Assembly: GCA_015847255.1 (NCBI GenBank) | Contig: JADLZK010009251.1 | Span: 310,001-374,000 of the forward strand | From: Hyparrhenia diplandra | Lineage: Eukaryota > Streptophyta > Magnoliopsida > Poales > Poaceae | Direction: 5' to 3' | Length of the DNA stretch: 64,000 nucleotides | Shown: positions 36,484 through 48,027 of the stretch, piece after piece | Position numbering within the stretch: position 1 is the stretch's first letter | How the letters are laid out: each line of letters opens with the position of its first letter | The notes under the pieces: generated by a model | The model's database searches: none | Told to the model about the DNA's origin: nothing | Seen by the model: the letters and a program-made list of their open reading frames with translations, nothing else | Made by a program: the position numbers and the translations under genes

Positions 36484-39400
36484 TGAAATCTCATGTTTGG
36501 TTTTAGAAATTGATGACACCCTAGTTTGCTAATCCTTTGCTCTAAGTGTGCTTAAGAGATAGGATGGCATGGATGATGTGGAGCAACATGATCATGGACA
36601 TGGACGTTGATGATGGACATGATGGATCATCGAGCTTACGTGTTGGAAAGGAAGGGACCTAGAGATCAAGGCAAATGTATATCTTGATAGAGTTTGCTTT
36701 CGGTGGTCAAGACACTATAGAGAGTGTGATCACGTTTTGGATAGATAGCCGACTATCAAGAGGAGAATTCAATGGCTAATCCGCATTAGAAGTGCCTCTA
36801 GATTCACATTGACTTGCATATTGTTGATATTTCTTAACGACATTACTAGAAATAGATAATAACCCATTTCCGGTAACGGCACCAGAAACGCATGTTGGCA
36901 TTTCATAGTGCAATCACCGAGAATAGATAATATTCTCGAGATCACGTTAAGAGATATCGATGATAGATGGATTCATGTGTTTACTTTAGTCAATCCCATA
37001 GCGCACGGATCTATCATTGTAGCATTTCACCCCGGTGGTATTCGGGTATCGTGATTTATATTTTCCCATGGGAAGGCAGGCTTGTGTGGTTAGCTAGCAT
37101 AATGATGATGATGATCCACAATGTATTTATGAATAACCATTAGTCAATTGCGAGGGGGTAAGGCGAATGATATTCGAGGATAGTGACAAACACACATAAG
37201 CTACTACACCACTAGGGAGAGAAAAGGATAAAAGAGAATCTACAATGAGAAGGTGGTTCTAAATATTGCACATGGGTGAACTCTAGTTTAACATGTGAGG
37301 AGGCTAAATCATGATGGGATTACGATCATATGATGAGGAGATGCCCGCAGCTAGTTACGCTAGCCGATGGACACTTTCGAACTCCAACTCAACATCCGAA
37401 CGTGGAGGAATACGATGGCGGGCGGGGAACAGGTCACCACCACCGCCCCCTACCCTCACTACCGTGGGATGCCGACATTTTCGATGATTACTATAGACAC
37501 GGACACCACGTCCACGTATATAGAAAACTACCTAAATCCCCGGGACTCCGACCCTACGGATCGACAAGCAAGGATAAAGGTAAACCCGAAGGTACACCAA
37601 ACCATCATAATCTACATAAACCGACCACTCTCTAGCGAGTCGACACATGACGGTTAATTCTATAATTAGCCAAGTCCTATCTACTAATATGTCAACTAGA
37701 TCATAGTTCACACATTAATAAGATAACATGAGGGTAACTATACTCTAGTTCGAACGCATTGCAATATGAATACAGAGACTTGAATATTGAAAGGAACTCC
37801 ATAATAATATAAATATTACCAAAAGATCCTTCCAAGGAGACAAGCCCTCCTTGAAGCTCAACCTTGCTCAAAACTACAACTAGGACTAAAGAAAGTGAGT
37901 GAAGTGCTCAAGGGTGTGTGTGTTGTGTGTTGGAAGGGGGTGTGGCCTCTTATTTATAGGAGAATGAAAGTGGTTTTTGGCGGGAGTTTTGGCGCCAAAT
38001 CCTAAAAAGCACCGCCATGCACCGCCTCGGCTTCGTCGAGTCGGACACGGAGACAAGGCGCGGAGGGATCGGGCACGGGCCTGCGGCGGTCGGCCCCGTG
38101 TTCGGCCCGCCCCGCGCGCCCATCCTTCGCGTGTGGGCTGGTGGCCCAGTGTAGGTCACCTTTAGGAGGTGTTTCGGTCCGTTTTGCTTCGGTTCCGGCT
38201 GTCACGTTCCCCTTGGTCAAAGCGCATTTCCGAGTTTGCACTTTACTCTTTATTTGGCGTACTCTCACTGTTTACGTGTTTGTTCCCGCAAAACAATTAT
38301 TCTCGAATACAAGTGGAACTAGGTGAGTAGTAACCGTTTATTTGACATAAGTGTGTTCCATCTCTCTTAATTAGAGCTAAGTTGGCGGTATAAGATGTAT
38401 GATATTGACCGCCAACACATATGCATTTAGAATCAAGAGCACTAACTTCATTCTTGCCAAATCGTTTGTGAAATGCTAACACCTGAGCTATCGAGATGTA
38501 CTTCGACGTGTTGGCAACTTGAGGCAAGTGGCAAAACTTGGAAAGAAACAAAGGCAACGACGCGGCGACGAAGTGGAGCTTCAAAGGCTGCGTCGGACGC
38601 TGGAGATTGCAGCGTTGGACGCTGGCTCCCGTGCGTGGTGGCATCGCTCAGCTGAAGAAGGTTGCGCCGGAGCGTCCGAAGAGAAACCGTCGGACGCTAG
38701 CGTTTTGACCCTCCACGTCCGGCGCATGTAGAGGGACCTCTGGGCCGCGCGCAAGGATGGTGATGGACGCCGATGCACGCCCACGTCCGTGGCCGGACGC
38801 AGTCCAGAGCTCGCAGCGGGGTGATCGACGGACGCTGGCGCCGGACGCACGGATTTTCACGTCGGACGCCAACGACTACGACGGTCGTTTGAATCTTACA
38901 AGGCACCGGACGTGTTCGGCGCTCCTGGTTGGCGCATCCGGTGCGTACGACAGAAGCTGGTTTTTGACCCTTTCGACTCCATTTCTTTGGTGGCTTATAA
39001 ATAGGGGTGTTGTCGATCCTTTGAGACCTCTCTCTTGCACATTTGAACATTCTAACTCTCTTGTGAGCTGAGAAAACTCTCCTCCACTCATCTCTCTAGC
39101 CTCACTTCGATCTTTGGTGAGACTGAGTGAGATTCAAGTGCATTTGCTTGTTGATTGCATCTAGAGGCACTTGTTCTTCGGAGGAGCTGCAGGATTCTTG
39201 TTTCTCTTGGGAATTTGCTTGGTTCCCTAGAGGCTTGGAGTTGGTTGAGGTGTTGAGCTCGACCGGAGTTTGTTTGATTCCACACCGGTGGACTTGTGAG
39301 GGGTTGATCCTTCCGCACAGGAGCTTCACGAAAGGAATCATTAGTGGATTACTCGTGGCTTGTGGATCCCCTCTTGTGAGTGATTCTTTGAACTCCCTCC

Positions 39401-39882
39401 GAGGGATTTGGCAGCGGCCATTAAGCTTACAAGTCATCAAGTGGGTGTATCGCCACAACAAGGACTAGCATGCCGCCAAGCACGTGAACCTCGGGGATAA
39501 ATCATCGTGTCAATTGTGTTGTGCTCGTTGGAGATTTCTATTGACATCGGTGATTGTCATCATCCTCTACTCTACTCCGGTGGTATTGTACTCTAGCTCA
39601 CTCCCGCTTTATCTAGTTTATTTGTATCTTGACTTGTTTAGCTCCTAGCGGTAGAAGTAATTAGAATTGCTTGTTCACCTAGGAGTAAGCTAGCGACATA
39701 GTTCTCTTGTGTGATTAGAGATACTAGAATTAGTAGAATTGCTAGGAGGCTTGCATAGCTAGTTTGAGCTTTGCATTAATTTGCTACACCATCTTACTTA
39801 CTAACCACCTTGCTTAAGTGTTGTTGTAGAAAAATTTTATTAGGCTATTCACACCCTCCCCCTAGCCATTTAGGACCTTTCA
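36484..39882 (+). mobile_element. Solo copia-type LTR, split by a nested element
   Basis: Starts TGAAATCTCATGTTTGG and ends TAGGACCTTTCA, with target duplication AAGGG (36479-36483 and 39883-39887). Removing 36822-38417 and its duplication leaves about 1.8 kb. A TATA box (TTATAAATA, 38994-39002) and the pyrimidine-rich end near 39852-39882 fit large copia (SIRE/Maximus-like) LTRs. No internal coding region is attached, so it is a solo LTR. Confidence 0.75.
36822..38417 (-). mobile_element. Collapsed gypsy-like LTR unit: one LTR, 30-bp internal remnant, short second LTR end
   Basis: Bounded by target duplication CATAT (36817-36821 and 38418-38422). On the minus strand: an LTR from TGTTGGCGG (38417) to GCCAACA (36893), then TGCGTTTCTGGTGCCGTTAC continuing CGGAAATGGG (a primer-binding-site sequence of the TGGCGCCGTTGCCGG type). 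A second copy of only the last ~41 bp of the LTR follows, ending ATATCAACA at 36822. The internal region and most of the 3' LTR have been deleted. Confidence 0.75.
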
Positions 39883-39887
39883 AAGGG

Positions 39888-40095
39888 GTGGTCGGCGCAT
39901 AACATTGTCGGGTTAGCACAACCGCGGTGTGCGCGTGTAGTCGGCGTCGGTTTGATTCCCGGGAACCGCTTTCGAGGTCTTTTGAGGGGGTTTTTTCCCC
40001 GGTCTTCACTTTCGAGTGTATATCTTTTCGCGTACATTAATGCGATGTGCCTCGTCACCTACGGAGTTAAATGAATTCTGATGATCTCAAAAAAA
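39888..40095 (+). mobile_element. Possible SINE-like retroposon
   Basis: GTGGTCGGCGCATAACA leads to a B-box-like GGTTTGATTCC (39947-39957). About 140 bp later GTTAAATGAATTCTGATGAT and a short A run (40089-40095) follow, an end similar to the LINE-like 3' ends elsewhere in the window. No target duplication was found. A tRNA-derived SINE is the best guess. Confidence 0.3.
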
Positions 40096-40548
40096 GATGT
40101 GGTCTCTCAATCTATGTATAGTTGTAGGTCTGGTTATACACGGGTGGCATATGTGTGGTGTGCGTGTGTGAGTGGTGTATGAGTATATACTACAATTGTA
40201 TCGGATAAAAGGCAACTAAAAAAAAAGAGCGATGAGGACAACTAGATTCCCGATTCCAGCAGCTCCATGGTCAGTAGAATTCGAAGCAATTGGCAATTTG
40301 ATCCGATCGAGTTTGTATTTCTTTCAAATTTATGATTTATAAATCATACTTTTTATGCAAGAGCCTATTCTCTTTGGACATAGAATTAATGGGCGAATTT
40401 CGACTTAAAGGGGAAATTTCGCGGTGAAATCACGTTGAGTTATGATTCGTGTAGCTGTTCTCAACTTATTAGAAGTTGAAGATTTTATTCAAATAAAAGT
40501 TTTGGGTTTTTCTTTGGTATCTGCAGGAGTGGTCTCCGGATACCAATC
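40096..40548. other. Unassigned stretch left of the chromovirus
   Basis: AT-rich, organelle-like in feel at 40240-40526 but not identified. Its last 22 bases (40527-40548) repeat the primer-binding region found inside the chromovirus at 45124-45145. Confidence 0.4.
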
Positions 40549-40980
40549 TGTCACAACCCGTTTTCCGGTCAACGCGAGAGGAAGAACGAAGAGCGTGGCG
40601 TGGCGAGGGACGAACAGCGCAAAGAAGACGGCGTCTTGGCGTCGCGGCGGGCGGCGGCGGCGGGCGGCGTCTTGGCGGCTTGTGCCTGCGGCGGCAAGAA
40701 GGTGGCCTTTGGGCGGCGGCGAGCGCTGGCGCGAGGGTGGCGGCGGCGGCTGTAGGAGCCGGAGAGCAAGGTAAAAACCTAATTATTTTCTTCTTGATTG
40801 TCTCACGATAGTTGCCCCCATATTTATATGAGGGGTTTACAATTGCTAACGGGCCAGGCCCATTAGTCTTTTCCGACTATCTTTTAATTTATTCTAATAA
40901 TTATAATAATAAAGCTAAATAATAATTAAATATTCAGCCACTCCGCTTATCTCGGGCGACTCGTTGGATCGAAGTCGACA
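40549..40980 (-). repeat. 3' LTR of the chromovirus
   Basis: 432 bp with a GC-rich 5' part on the plus strand. Matches 45146-45475 plus 48676-48744. Confidence 0.85.
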
Positions 40981-41408
40981 TCTCTCCCCCTGGAGATTCA
41001 TTTCGTCCTCGAGTTTGGAAGTCCGGATAGATTTTGTTGAATAATTCAGCATCTTCCCACGAAGCGTCTGCGCAGTAGGTTTGTCCTTCCATTTGATGAG
41101 CACTTGAAGCCGACCTTGGCGGACTCTTGTTTTGAGCATTAATTGAGGTTCGAGGGGACCGGTGTGCCATCATGAATCGAGGTAATTCGGAATATCGTAG
41201 GTATCTCCCCTTGGTGTGGTTTGAGCATGCCGACATGAAAGGCATTGTGTATACGGGTTCCAGGCGGCAGATTCAATGCATATGTTACTAGTGTAATGAC
41301 CTTTAGCGTCTTTGAAGGGTCCAAAATATTTAGGAGAGAGCTTGCCTTTGTGTAGATTAGATATTGTTGCCACCGAGCGGGATAAAAGTTTGAGCCAAAC
41401 ATAATCAC
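40915..41408 (-). pseudogene. Chromovirus integrase C-terminus and chromodomain
   Basis: Frames 41408-41139, 41245-40934 and 41139-40915 carry the TYALNLPPGTRIHNAFHVGM motif before the chromodomain. QVLIKWKD, DASWEDAELFNKIYPDFQ and LEDEMNLQGE fragments follow in shifted frames. Chromodomains in this group direct integration to histone marks. Confidence 0.75.
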
Positions 41409-41551
41409 CCACTTTAAATTCTCTCGTGCGTATGTTTAGCATCAAAGTATTTGCGGTAATAATCCCGAGACAAGCGCAAAGCGAACCTTTGTCCGATTGA
41501 GAAAAATATCCCTCACGAGTTAGTAAATCATCCACATTTGGTAATGTTGTC

Positions 41552-42244
41552 TCACCCGGGATGATAACCACGAATAGTAGGGGGATCACGCCCATACACA
41601 AGCTTGAACGGCGTTGTTTTGGTCGATGCATGATATGAAGTATTATAGCAATATTCAGCCCAAGGTAACCATCTTACCCAATCCTTTGGTTTGTCACCGA
41701 TCAAGCACCGCGAGATACATCGTAATAATTTTATTGACGACCTCGGCTGGCCATCCGCTTGAGGATGATATGCGAAGTTGGTGACAAAATAAAGTTGGAT
41801 AGATGGAAAAATTTTTGCCGAAATTGACTCATGAAGATGACATCCCCTGTCACTAACCATCGATCTTGGCAAGCCATGTTGTCGAACAATCTCTCGAGAA
41901 AAATTTTCGAAGCTCTTTGAAGTTCTTTGATACGGATGAGAAAGGGGTATAAAATGAGCATACTTGGATAGACGATCAACCTTTGTTAAGATTACCGATT
42001 TAGATCCAACTTTTGGAAGAGCTTCAATGAAATCCATTGAGGCGTCTTCCCGGATACGCTCTGGAATTGGTAAAAATTTGAAGAAGCCCGGTGGGTGAAG
42101 GTGTTCGTTTTTGTTGCGTTGGCAAACCAAACAATCATTCACAAAATCTGTGACAATGCGTTTATCATGTTTGACAAAGAAGGTCCGACGGAATCGATGC
42201 AATGTTTTACGTATACCCTCATGTCTTTGAATCATGAATTGCAT
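41552..42244 (-). pseudogene. Chromovirus integrase core
   Basis: A 230-codon open stretch holds the zinc-domain end (FVNDCLVCQRNKNEH), the core start MDFIEALPKV, ILTKVDRLSKYAHFIPL (first catalytic Asp), VSDRGCHL (second Asp region) and AYHPQADGQ, where a Glu normally completes the triad a little later. The block before that Glu is altered (PRSSIKLLRC instead of an intact helix), so activity is doubtful. It is the longest uninterrupted domain of the element. Confidence 0.85.
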
Positions 42245-42543
42245 GGAGAATAGTCCGAAGATGTTTTGACGATTTGGAAAGCCATACCTTTTTGTTGAAC
42301 AAGATCAATCCATTGTGAACTTCCCATGCGAGAATCCTTACCATTGATTATAGCATCAATAAGGGCTATAGCTTCATCAATGAATGCAATTTTCTCCCGT
42401 AGGCGGGTCAAATAACCCCAATTGAATTTCGAAATAGCCATGAGGGAAGATTCATCTCGTGTTCTAACGAGATAATGCGTCGGCCACTACATTTGATTTG
42501 CCCGGCTTGTATTCCCAAAGTAAAATCATAGCCAAGTAATTTG

Positions 42544-43126
42544 CTAACCCATTGATGCCGCGGGAACCGTGGATAAGCGTTGGTCTAAGATGTACTTAAG
42601 ACTGTAATGATCGACCTTATAATAAATGGGCGGCCCCAAAGATATGGTCGCCAATGCTTGATTTCTTGTTACTAGTCCTATGAGTTCTCTTTCATAAGCG
42701 GCTAACTTTTTGTACTTATCGGGCATACGTTTGCTAAAGTAAGCAATTGGACCATTACCCCGATGTAAAACAAAGCACCCATACGTACGAAGCATCACAT
42801 TCCACCACAAATGATTTATTAAAGTCCGGAAGTTGGAGAACCGGTCTGCGATGATAAAGTCCTCTTTAAGGTGCTCAAAAGCTGTTGTTGCCAAGGGTGT
42901 CCAAATGAAGGAGTCCTTCTTAAGAAGATCGGTCAAGGGGCGTGCAATTGTACCATAATCCATTATAAACTTTTTGTAGTAACCGGCTAGTCCCGTAAAA
43001 GCCTCGCAATTCACGGAGAGTTGTGGGGGAGCGGCCAAGCGGTGGCGACCTCAATTTTCTCGGGTCAGCGGCCACTCCAAAGATCCGATATAATATGTCC
43101 CAAATAACCCAATTGTGATTGACCAA
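42544..43126 (-). pseudogene. Chromovirus RNase H region
   Basis: Frame 43038-42544 includes FTGLAGYYKKFIMDYGTIAR and PLTDLLKKDSFIWT, the linker after reverse transcriptase. It continues with GNGPIAYFSKRMPDKYKKLA and YERELIGLV of RNase H. 43126-42920 is the preceding frame. Shifts occur near 43000 and 42800. Confidence 0.8.
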
Positions 43127-43700
43127 AGAGGCATTTAGATTTCTTTAAGAAGATATTATGAGATGCTAGTACCTTAAAAACCTCTTCCACATGGTGGAGA
43201 TGCTCGAACCAAGGATTTGCTAAATATCGAGGATATCATCAAAGAAAACTAGCACAAACTTACGCGAGAAAACAGATCCTAATATATCATTCATCAAAGC
43301 TTGAAAAGTTGAAGGTGCATTGCATAATCCAAATGGCATTACCAAAAACTCAAAGTGTCCATGATGTGTCCCGAAAATTTGTCTTTTCTATGTGGGAGGA
43401 TGCATGCGTACCTAGTGATAGCCCGGCGATGATCTAGTTTGGTGAAGAATTTTGCACCTTCTAGTTCATCCGGTAATTCAAGAATAACCGGTATTGGAAA
43501 TTTGTCTTTCAAGGTATTACTATTGAGCTCCCGATAATCAACACAAAAATGCCAAGTCCGATCATGTTTTTTGACAAGAAGGACGGTGATGAGAATGGCG
43601 AAGTGCTATACCGGATGATACCTTGATGAAGCATGTCCGCACATTGTCGTTCAGTTCATTTTTTCGTATCGAGGGTAATGATAAGGGCGAACTACTGATC
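43127..43700 (-). pseudogene. Chromovirus reverse transcriptase remnant
   Basis: Too broken for a long frame, but translation pieces are clear on the minus strand: CVDYRELNSNTLKDKFPIP, KLDHRR, FGLCNAPSTFQALMNDIL and VLVFFDDIL, where FFDD is the catalytic box. At least three frame breaks. Confidence 0.7.
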
Positions 43701-43895
43701 GGTGAGTGGGATCCTTAAGATGAATTCTATGATCATAACGTCGTTGAGGTGGGAGCCCCGAAGGCTCTCGAAAAGCTATTGGAATTTGCATAACGAGTAT
43801 CCATTGGCACGTCGGGAGAAAGTATATGAATACAGTTTGCGAATCTGTCTCCTTAGAGAGGCCGTGCCATGTGACCTTTGTCCTTTACTCGAACT

Positions 43896-44196
43896 TCATA
43901 ATAAGTTTATTAAAATTCGGACAATATTTCCCAAAGAACTCGGCCAGTCCACACCCAAAACAACATCATAGCCTCCTAATTTGATCTTTGAAGAAATCTG
44001 CTTTGAAGCTTTCGGTAGCAATCGAAAATTCAATATCATCGTATTCGCCCACATTTGTGATGTGTTGTCCATTGGCGGCGGCAACTTTGAGCGGGCGGTG
44101 TAAAGAAGAACTTTGGAGACCCGGTTTCATAGCCAAATCAGAATCGAAAATTATGTGTTGAACGAGAATCCAAAAGAGCCAATAAATTGGTGCCAT
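43896..44196 (-). pseudogene. Chromovirus protease remnant
   Basis: Two overlapping frames (44196-43966, 44084-43896) carry the retropepsin-like LKVAAANGQ and GGYDVVLGVDW blocks. The Asp-Ser-Gly active site region near 44160-44180 is degraded. Confidence 0.65.
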
Positions 44197-44208
44197 TTAT
44201 ATTGATAA

Positions 44209-45117
44209 TTAATTGCATGGTAGGGCGGTGGATATGCCGGTTAAGCCATGAACCGATATTTGAATATCCGAATATCCTCTTGTGCGTACCTTTGAGTTAC
44301 GTCGACGGGAAGCTGTATAGAGGCGTCTAGCAAGTGCTATGATTGTCTCAATATCGCGGTTGATGTAGTTGGACGTCGATCCGAATCGAGGTGCTAACCC
44401 AGCAATATAAAGCATAGCCTTCTTTGTTTGGGGAGAGGTGTTGTACCTTGTTCGGCGTTCTTTGTGAACGTATTAGTGTACTGTCTAAATCTTAAATGCG
44501 GCATGATCTTTGTCGGATCACCAAGATGATTGTGCAGTGGAGTTCCAAAGCGTCTAGTAATAGCTGCAGAAAATTCTGGCCAAGTTGATTGACCCACTTC
44601 ATTTTCCCAACGAATAAATCAAGATAATGCATTCCCTTGGAGATGGAATGAAGCGAGCCGTATTTGATCTCGTATCAATAATTCCTTGGGCTAGAAAAAA
44701 TTTATCGCACTTGTACAGCCAATGAGAAGGGTCACCCTTGCCATCATATTCCAGAAAAAATAATTTAATATTATTGCTGATACGTCCGGGATTTTTTCGG
44801 CAAGAATTTAGGTGGAATTTCGGAGGAATTTCTTGGAAAATTGCGATTATCAAATTCGAGATGAAAATTTGATTTGTCCGTCCGGCTATAGGATTGAGGA
44901 ATCGGGGCGCGGCGGATGTAGGGCTCATCCGTGTCTCTGATCGAAGAGAGCGCTTGGAGGGCGGGATGTACTTAGCCGTTGATGGGGCTGAATTAGCCTC
45001 CATGGCTTTGGCCTCCATGGCTTTGGCCGCCATGGCTTTGGTCTCCATGGCTGCGATGTACTCGCCGATGATTACGTTGGCGTTCGCCGTGATGGTTTGT
45101 CCCGTGGTACAGGCCAT
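44209..45117 (-). pseudogene. Chromovirus gag
   Basis: Frame 45117-44599 starts MACTTGQ and has the LFFLEYDGKGDPSHWLYKCD capsid segment. 44597-44394 continues with TWPEFSAAITRRFG, and 44415-44209 follows. The N-terminal part contains a five-residue repeat (KAMEA-type, four copies, 45000-45059), encoded by an imperfect 15-bp tandem repeat. Frame breaks separate the three pieces. Confidence 0.75.
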
Positions 45118-45145
45118 TGGATCGAGTGGTCTCCGGATACCAATC

Positions 45146-45475
45146 TGTCACAACCCGTTTTCCGGTCAACGCGAGAGGAAGAACGAAGAGCGTGACGTGG
45201 CGAGGACGAACAACAAAGAAGAAGACTTGGCGTGGCGCGCGTGGCAGCGGCGGCGGCGGCGGCGGCGTAACAGGCGGCGGCGTACGGCGGCGAGCGGGCG
45301 CGAGGGTGGCGGCGGCGGCTGTAGGAGCCGGAGAGCAAGGTAAAAACCTAATTATTTTCTTCTTGATTGTCTCACGATAGTTGCCCCCATATTTATATGA
45401 GGGGTTTGCAATTGCTAACGGGCCGGGCCCATTAGTCTTTTTCGACTATCTTTTAATTTATTCTAATAATTATAA
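45146..45475 (-). repeat. 5' LTR of the chromovirus, left part
   Basis: Continues at 48676-48744 once the nested element and one TATAA duplication are removed. Confidence 0.85.
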
Positions 45476-45977
45476 TGTCATGAACCAAATTAGGTGGGCC
45501 TCAAGAGGGGCAACGCCACCAGCCCAAGAGGGGTCTTTGGCAGCGCGGGAGGCCCATTGGCCGCCGCCTGCCATCGTCCGCCGTAGAACGCGCCCACGTC
45601 GGTTGCCCGCAATTAAGTAAGGAATATTTAAGGAATAAAGATAGGAATAAAATAGGGAATAAATAGATTGCTTGTAAAATAGGAATTCCAATCTATAAGG
45701 AAACCTCTAGATCTTTCTTAGCATGCAAGTCTCCCTCGGACTATAAATACAAGGGGCTCAGAGCGTTGAATCTTAAGCGAGAAAAATTAAAAGGGTAGCT
45801 CCCTAAACAGCTTATCTCTCGGCACTCTCTCTCTCGCCCTCGATCGCCGCCGCCATCATCGCGCGCCCGGTCGCTCGCCGCCGACGGCCGCGCCCACGGC
45901 GCTGCCGCCGCCGTCGTCTTCACCGCCCGACGATCAGCAATCGTGTCAATTCCGGCCCAATCTAACAGGAATCGACG
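45476..45977 (+). repeat. 5' LTR of C1
   Basis: 502 bp with a plus-strand TATA-like CTATAAATACAAGG at 45740-45753. Confidence 0.85.
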
Positions 45978-46045
45978 CCTAGTATCCGAGACCGGGGCGA
46001 TTCCCACCACCGACGGCTTCCGACCACCACCAACGCCAAGATCCG

Positions 46046-46594
46046 ATGGACAGCCACACGATCGCCGAGCTCGGATGGAGATTTGCGAGTTTCATGCTCA
46101 CGCGAGGAAAATCCGGCCACCATCACCGCCCTCCGGAGAAGTTGGATGAACAGCCCGCCCCGACGATGTACAACGGCGACACGGCCACGGGCGCCGCCAA
46201 CAACGTCGCCATCGCCATGGCCGCTCCCGACATCAACAACGCTCCCATCGACATCCACGGCGACCCGATGGCCCACGGCGGCGAAGAAACACCGCGGCAC
46301 GCGGCCTTGTTGTCCGACGTGACGCGCCTACGGCGTCACCTCGGCCACCACCAACGGCGTCCCGCCATGGCGCCGCCCGGCGGTGACGACGCTCCTACCG
46401 GCGCCGCCAACGTCACCCCCTCCAAGATCATCGACGCGCAAGCAACGAGCACGCCTACCCCAAGGATGCCCAAGGCTGCTGCGACCCGGATCGATCGGAT
46501 CGGGGAGGCTACCACAGGCGTCCACCGGTTTGCTCGGCGAAAAGCCTACCCAACTAGGCCAACGTCTCGTGGCTACTACAATGGCACGAGATAA
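46046..46594 (+). CDS. Element C1 first ORF, function unknown
   Basis: A 182-codon frame starting MDSHTIAELGWRFASF, about 70 bp after the LTR. It is polar with many Ala, Thr, Asn, Pro and His, and short repeats such as NNVAIAMAAPDINNAPIDI. It resembles no gag or pol domain I know. The segment 46490-46590 is clearly homologous at DNA level to 50320-50430 in the sister element (AGGCTAC, ACCGGCGTCCACC and CTACCCAACTAGGCCAAC are shared). It may be a decayed captured gene rather than a functional protein. Confidence 0.4.
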   Translation: MDSHTIAELGWRFASFMLTRGKSGHHHRPPEKLDEQPAPTMYNGDTATGAANNVAIAMAAPDINNAPIDIHGDPMAHGGEETPRHAALLSDVTRLRRHLGHHQRRPAMAPPGGDDAPTGAANVTPSKIIDAQATSTPTPRMPKAAATRIDRIGEATTGVHRFARRKAYPTRPTSRGYYNGTR

Positions 46595-46893
46595 GTTTCG
46601 CGGTCACTACCAACACCCTCTTTGACATTGGGAACATGCGGAGTGCCAACATGGGACGACAAGGCGGCGTCACCGGCGTCAACATCGGCGTTACCCGGCG
46701 TTGACATCGGCGTCGCTGGGATCGACATCCTGACGACATCGCCGCCAAGGAATCCAGCGGCAACGGCGCCCCTCCCAAGGGCGCCACCATCGGCGGCGAC
46801 AACGCCACCATGGGCGCCGAGCGGCGGCGGCGGCGTCCTCAAGGGCGCCAACGCCGATGATGGCCGAACCCCGGCGTCAACTACGTCTTCGCC

Positions 46894-48027
46894 ATGCCTA
46901 TCATCGACAACAACTACAAGGGCATGAACCACGGCGACCCCCCTTCGCGGCCAACCTCGACACCGGCGGCCACGGCGTCAACCCAACGGGCGCGCCCGCA
47001 GATGAGAACACCGAGCGTTCCCCGGCGCCACCGATTTAAAACGAGTCATTCAGCGGCCGACATACGACACCAACAATGCGCTACACTGCTGGACATCCGG
47101 GCATCAACAATGGTGGAGAACACCATCGGGCAACCTCGAGATCCGGCAAAGGCGCCACCATCGGTACCACGTCGGAGAACATCAGGTACACCGCTATACC
47201 GCCCGACAAGAGCGGCACTCCTCCTTCTTTGGTTCATCTACATGCCAACCCGGGCGACACGCGGGAGTACTAGGACACTTCCACATGGTGTCCTCTTCAC
47301 CGCTTCAATCGCCCATCAATGGCGACAACAACAACTACTTGGCGCTACCTCGGTGAGAATGACGCCCTTGATTGACTACACCTATGGCCCCGACACCTAC
47401 GTCGGGCACATGGGCTTACAAGCCACGTTGCCGGTCAACAACCATCCCGCCATCGACAACTTCGGCCGGCGGCGGGGCGACTCGAGCCAAACCGGTTGGC
47501 TCCCTCGTTCCTCGGCGACATCTACGTCGATGCGACTATGCCAACAAGCCGTGGACGCAATGCACCGGCGGACGGCGTACCACGGGGAGCACGGCGATCC
47601 ACCTTGCCCAAGCGTTGGGCGCTTCCATCTTCGGCAAGCCTCGACTTGTGAGCTTCACCGGCGGCGACAAGAGGTACATGCCACCAACATCAACCCCCTA
47701 CCTCGTCGACCCGTCACAATTCCGGAGGCTCTCATTCCACCTCAACTTGCTACATCAACGGATCACGACCTACCCTACATAGCGGAACCAACAAGCTCGG
47801 GGGCGGGAGCACAAGTTTGGGCGACACTTGTGGTGATTGGCGTCCACTTTCCGCCGGCCGCCATTTGTGCCAAGCTTCATGGCAAGCGGTGGCTGTTGGA
47901 GGAGCCACCACATAGCTTCTCTTCATCGGTGCGGTCTTCTTCCTCGGCGACAACAATCACCAACTCGCCGGCACCTTCGACAATCTCATGGGGCGGGAGA
48001 GCTACAGACTTCCACCCATCGGATTAA
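46894..48027 (+). CDS. Element C1 long ORF, function unknown
   Basis: A 377-codon frame, the longest in the window, running almost to the 3' LTR. Its composition is Arg/Pro/Thr/His-rich without hydrophobic core patterns. Other frames are also open over much of the region, as expected for GC-rich DNA lacking A/T-rich stops. The 3' part is homologous to 52490-53060 in the sister element, where the best frame differs. I therefore doubt that this is the true coding frame. Confidence 0.3.
   Translation: MPIIDNNYKGMNHGDPPSRPTSTPAATASTQRARPQMRTPSVPRRHRFKTSHSAADIRHQQCATLLDIRASTMVENTIGQPRDPAKAPPSVPRRRTSGTPLYRPTRAALLLLWFIYMPTRATRGSTRTLPHGVLFTASIAHQWRQQQLLGATSVRMTPLIDYTYGPDTYVGHMGLQATLPVNNHPAIDNFGRRRGDSSQTGWLPRSSATSTSMRLCQQAVDAMHRRTAYHGEHGDPPCPSVGRFHLRQASTCELHRRRQEVHATNINPLPRRPVTIPEALIPPQLATSTDHDLPYIAEPTSSGAGAQVWATLVVIGVHFPPAAICAKLHGKRWLLEEPPHSFSSSVRSSSSATTITNSPAPSTISWGGRATDFHPSD

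Noticed and set aside
40240..40526. Possible plastid or mitochondrial DNA insertion
   Set aside because: The composition and the text around GGGGAAATTTCGCGGTGAAA feel organellar, but I could not match it to any organelle gene or intron, so no call is made.
45000..45060. CRISPR-like or satellite array from repeated GGCTTTGGCCTCCATGG
   Set aside because: A four-unit imperfect 15-bp repeat encoding a short peptide repeat in the chromovirus gag; no spacers, and the host is a plant.
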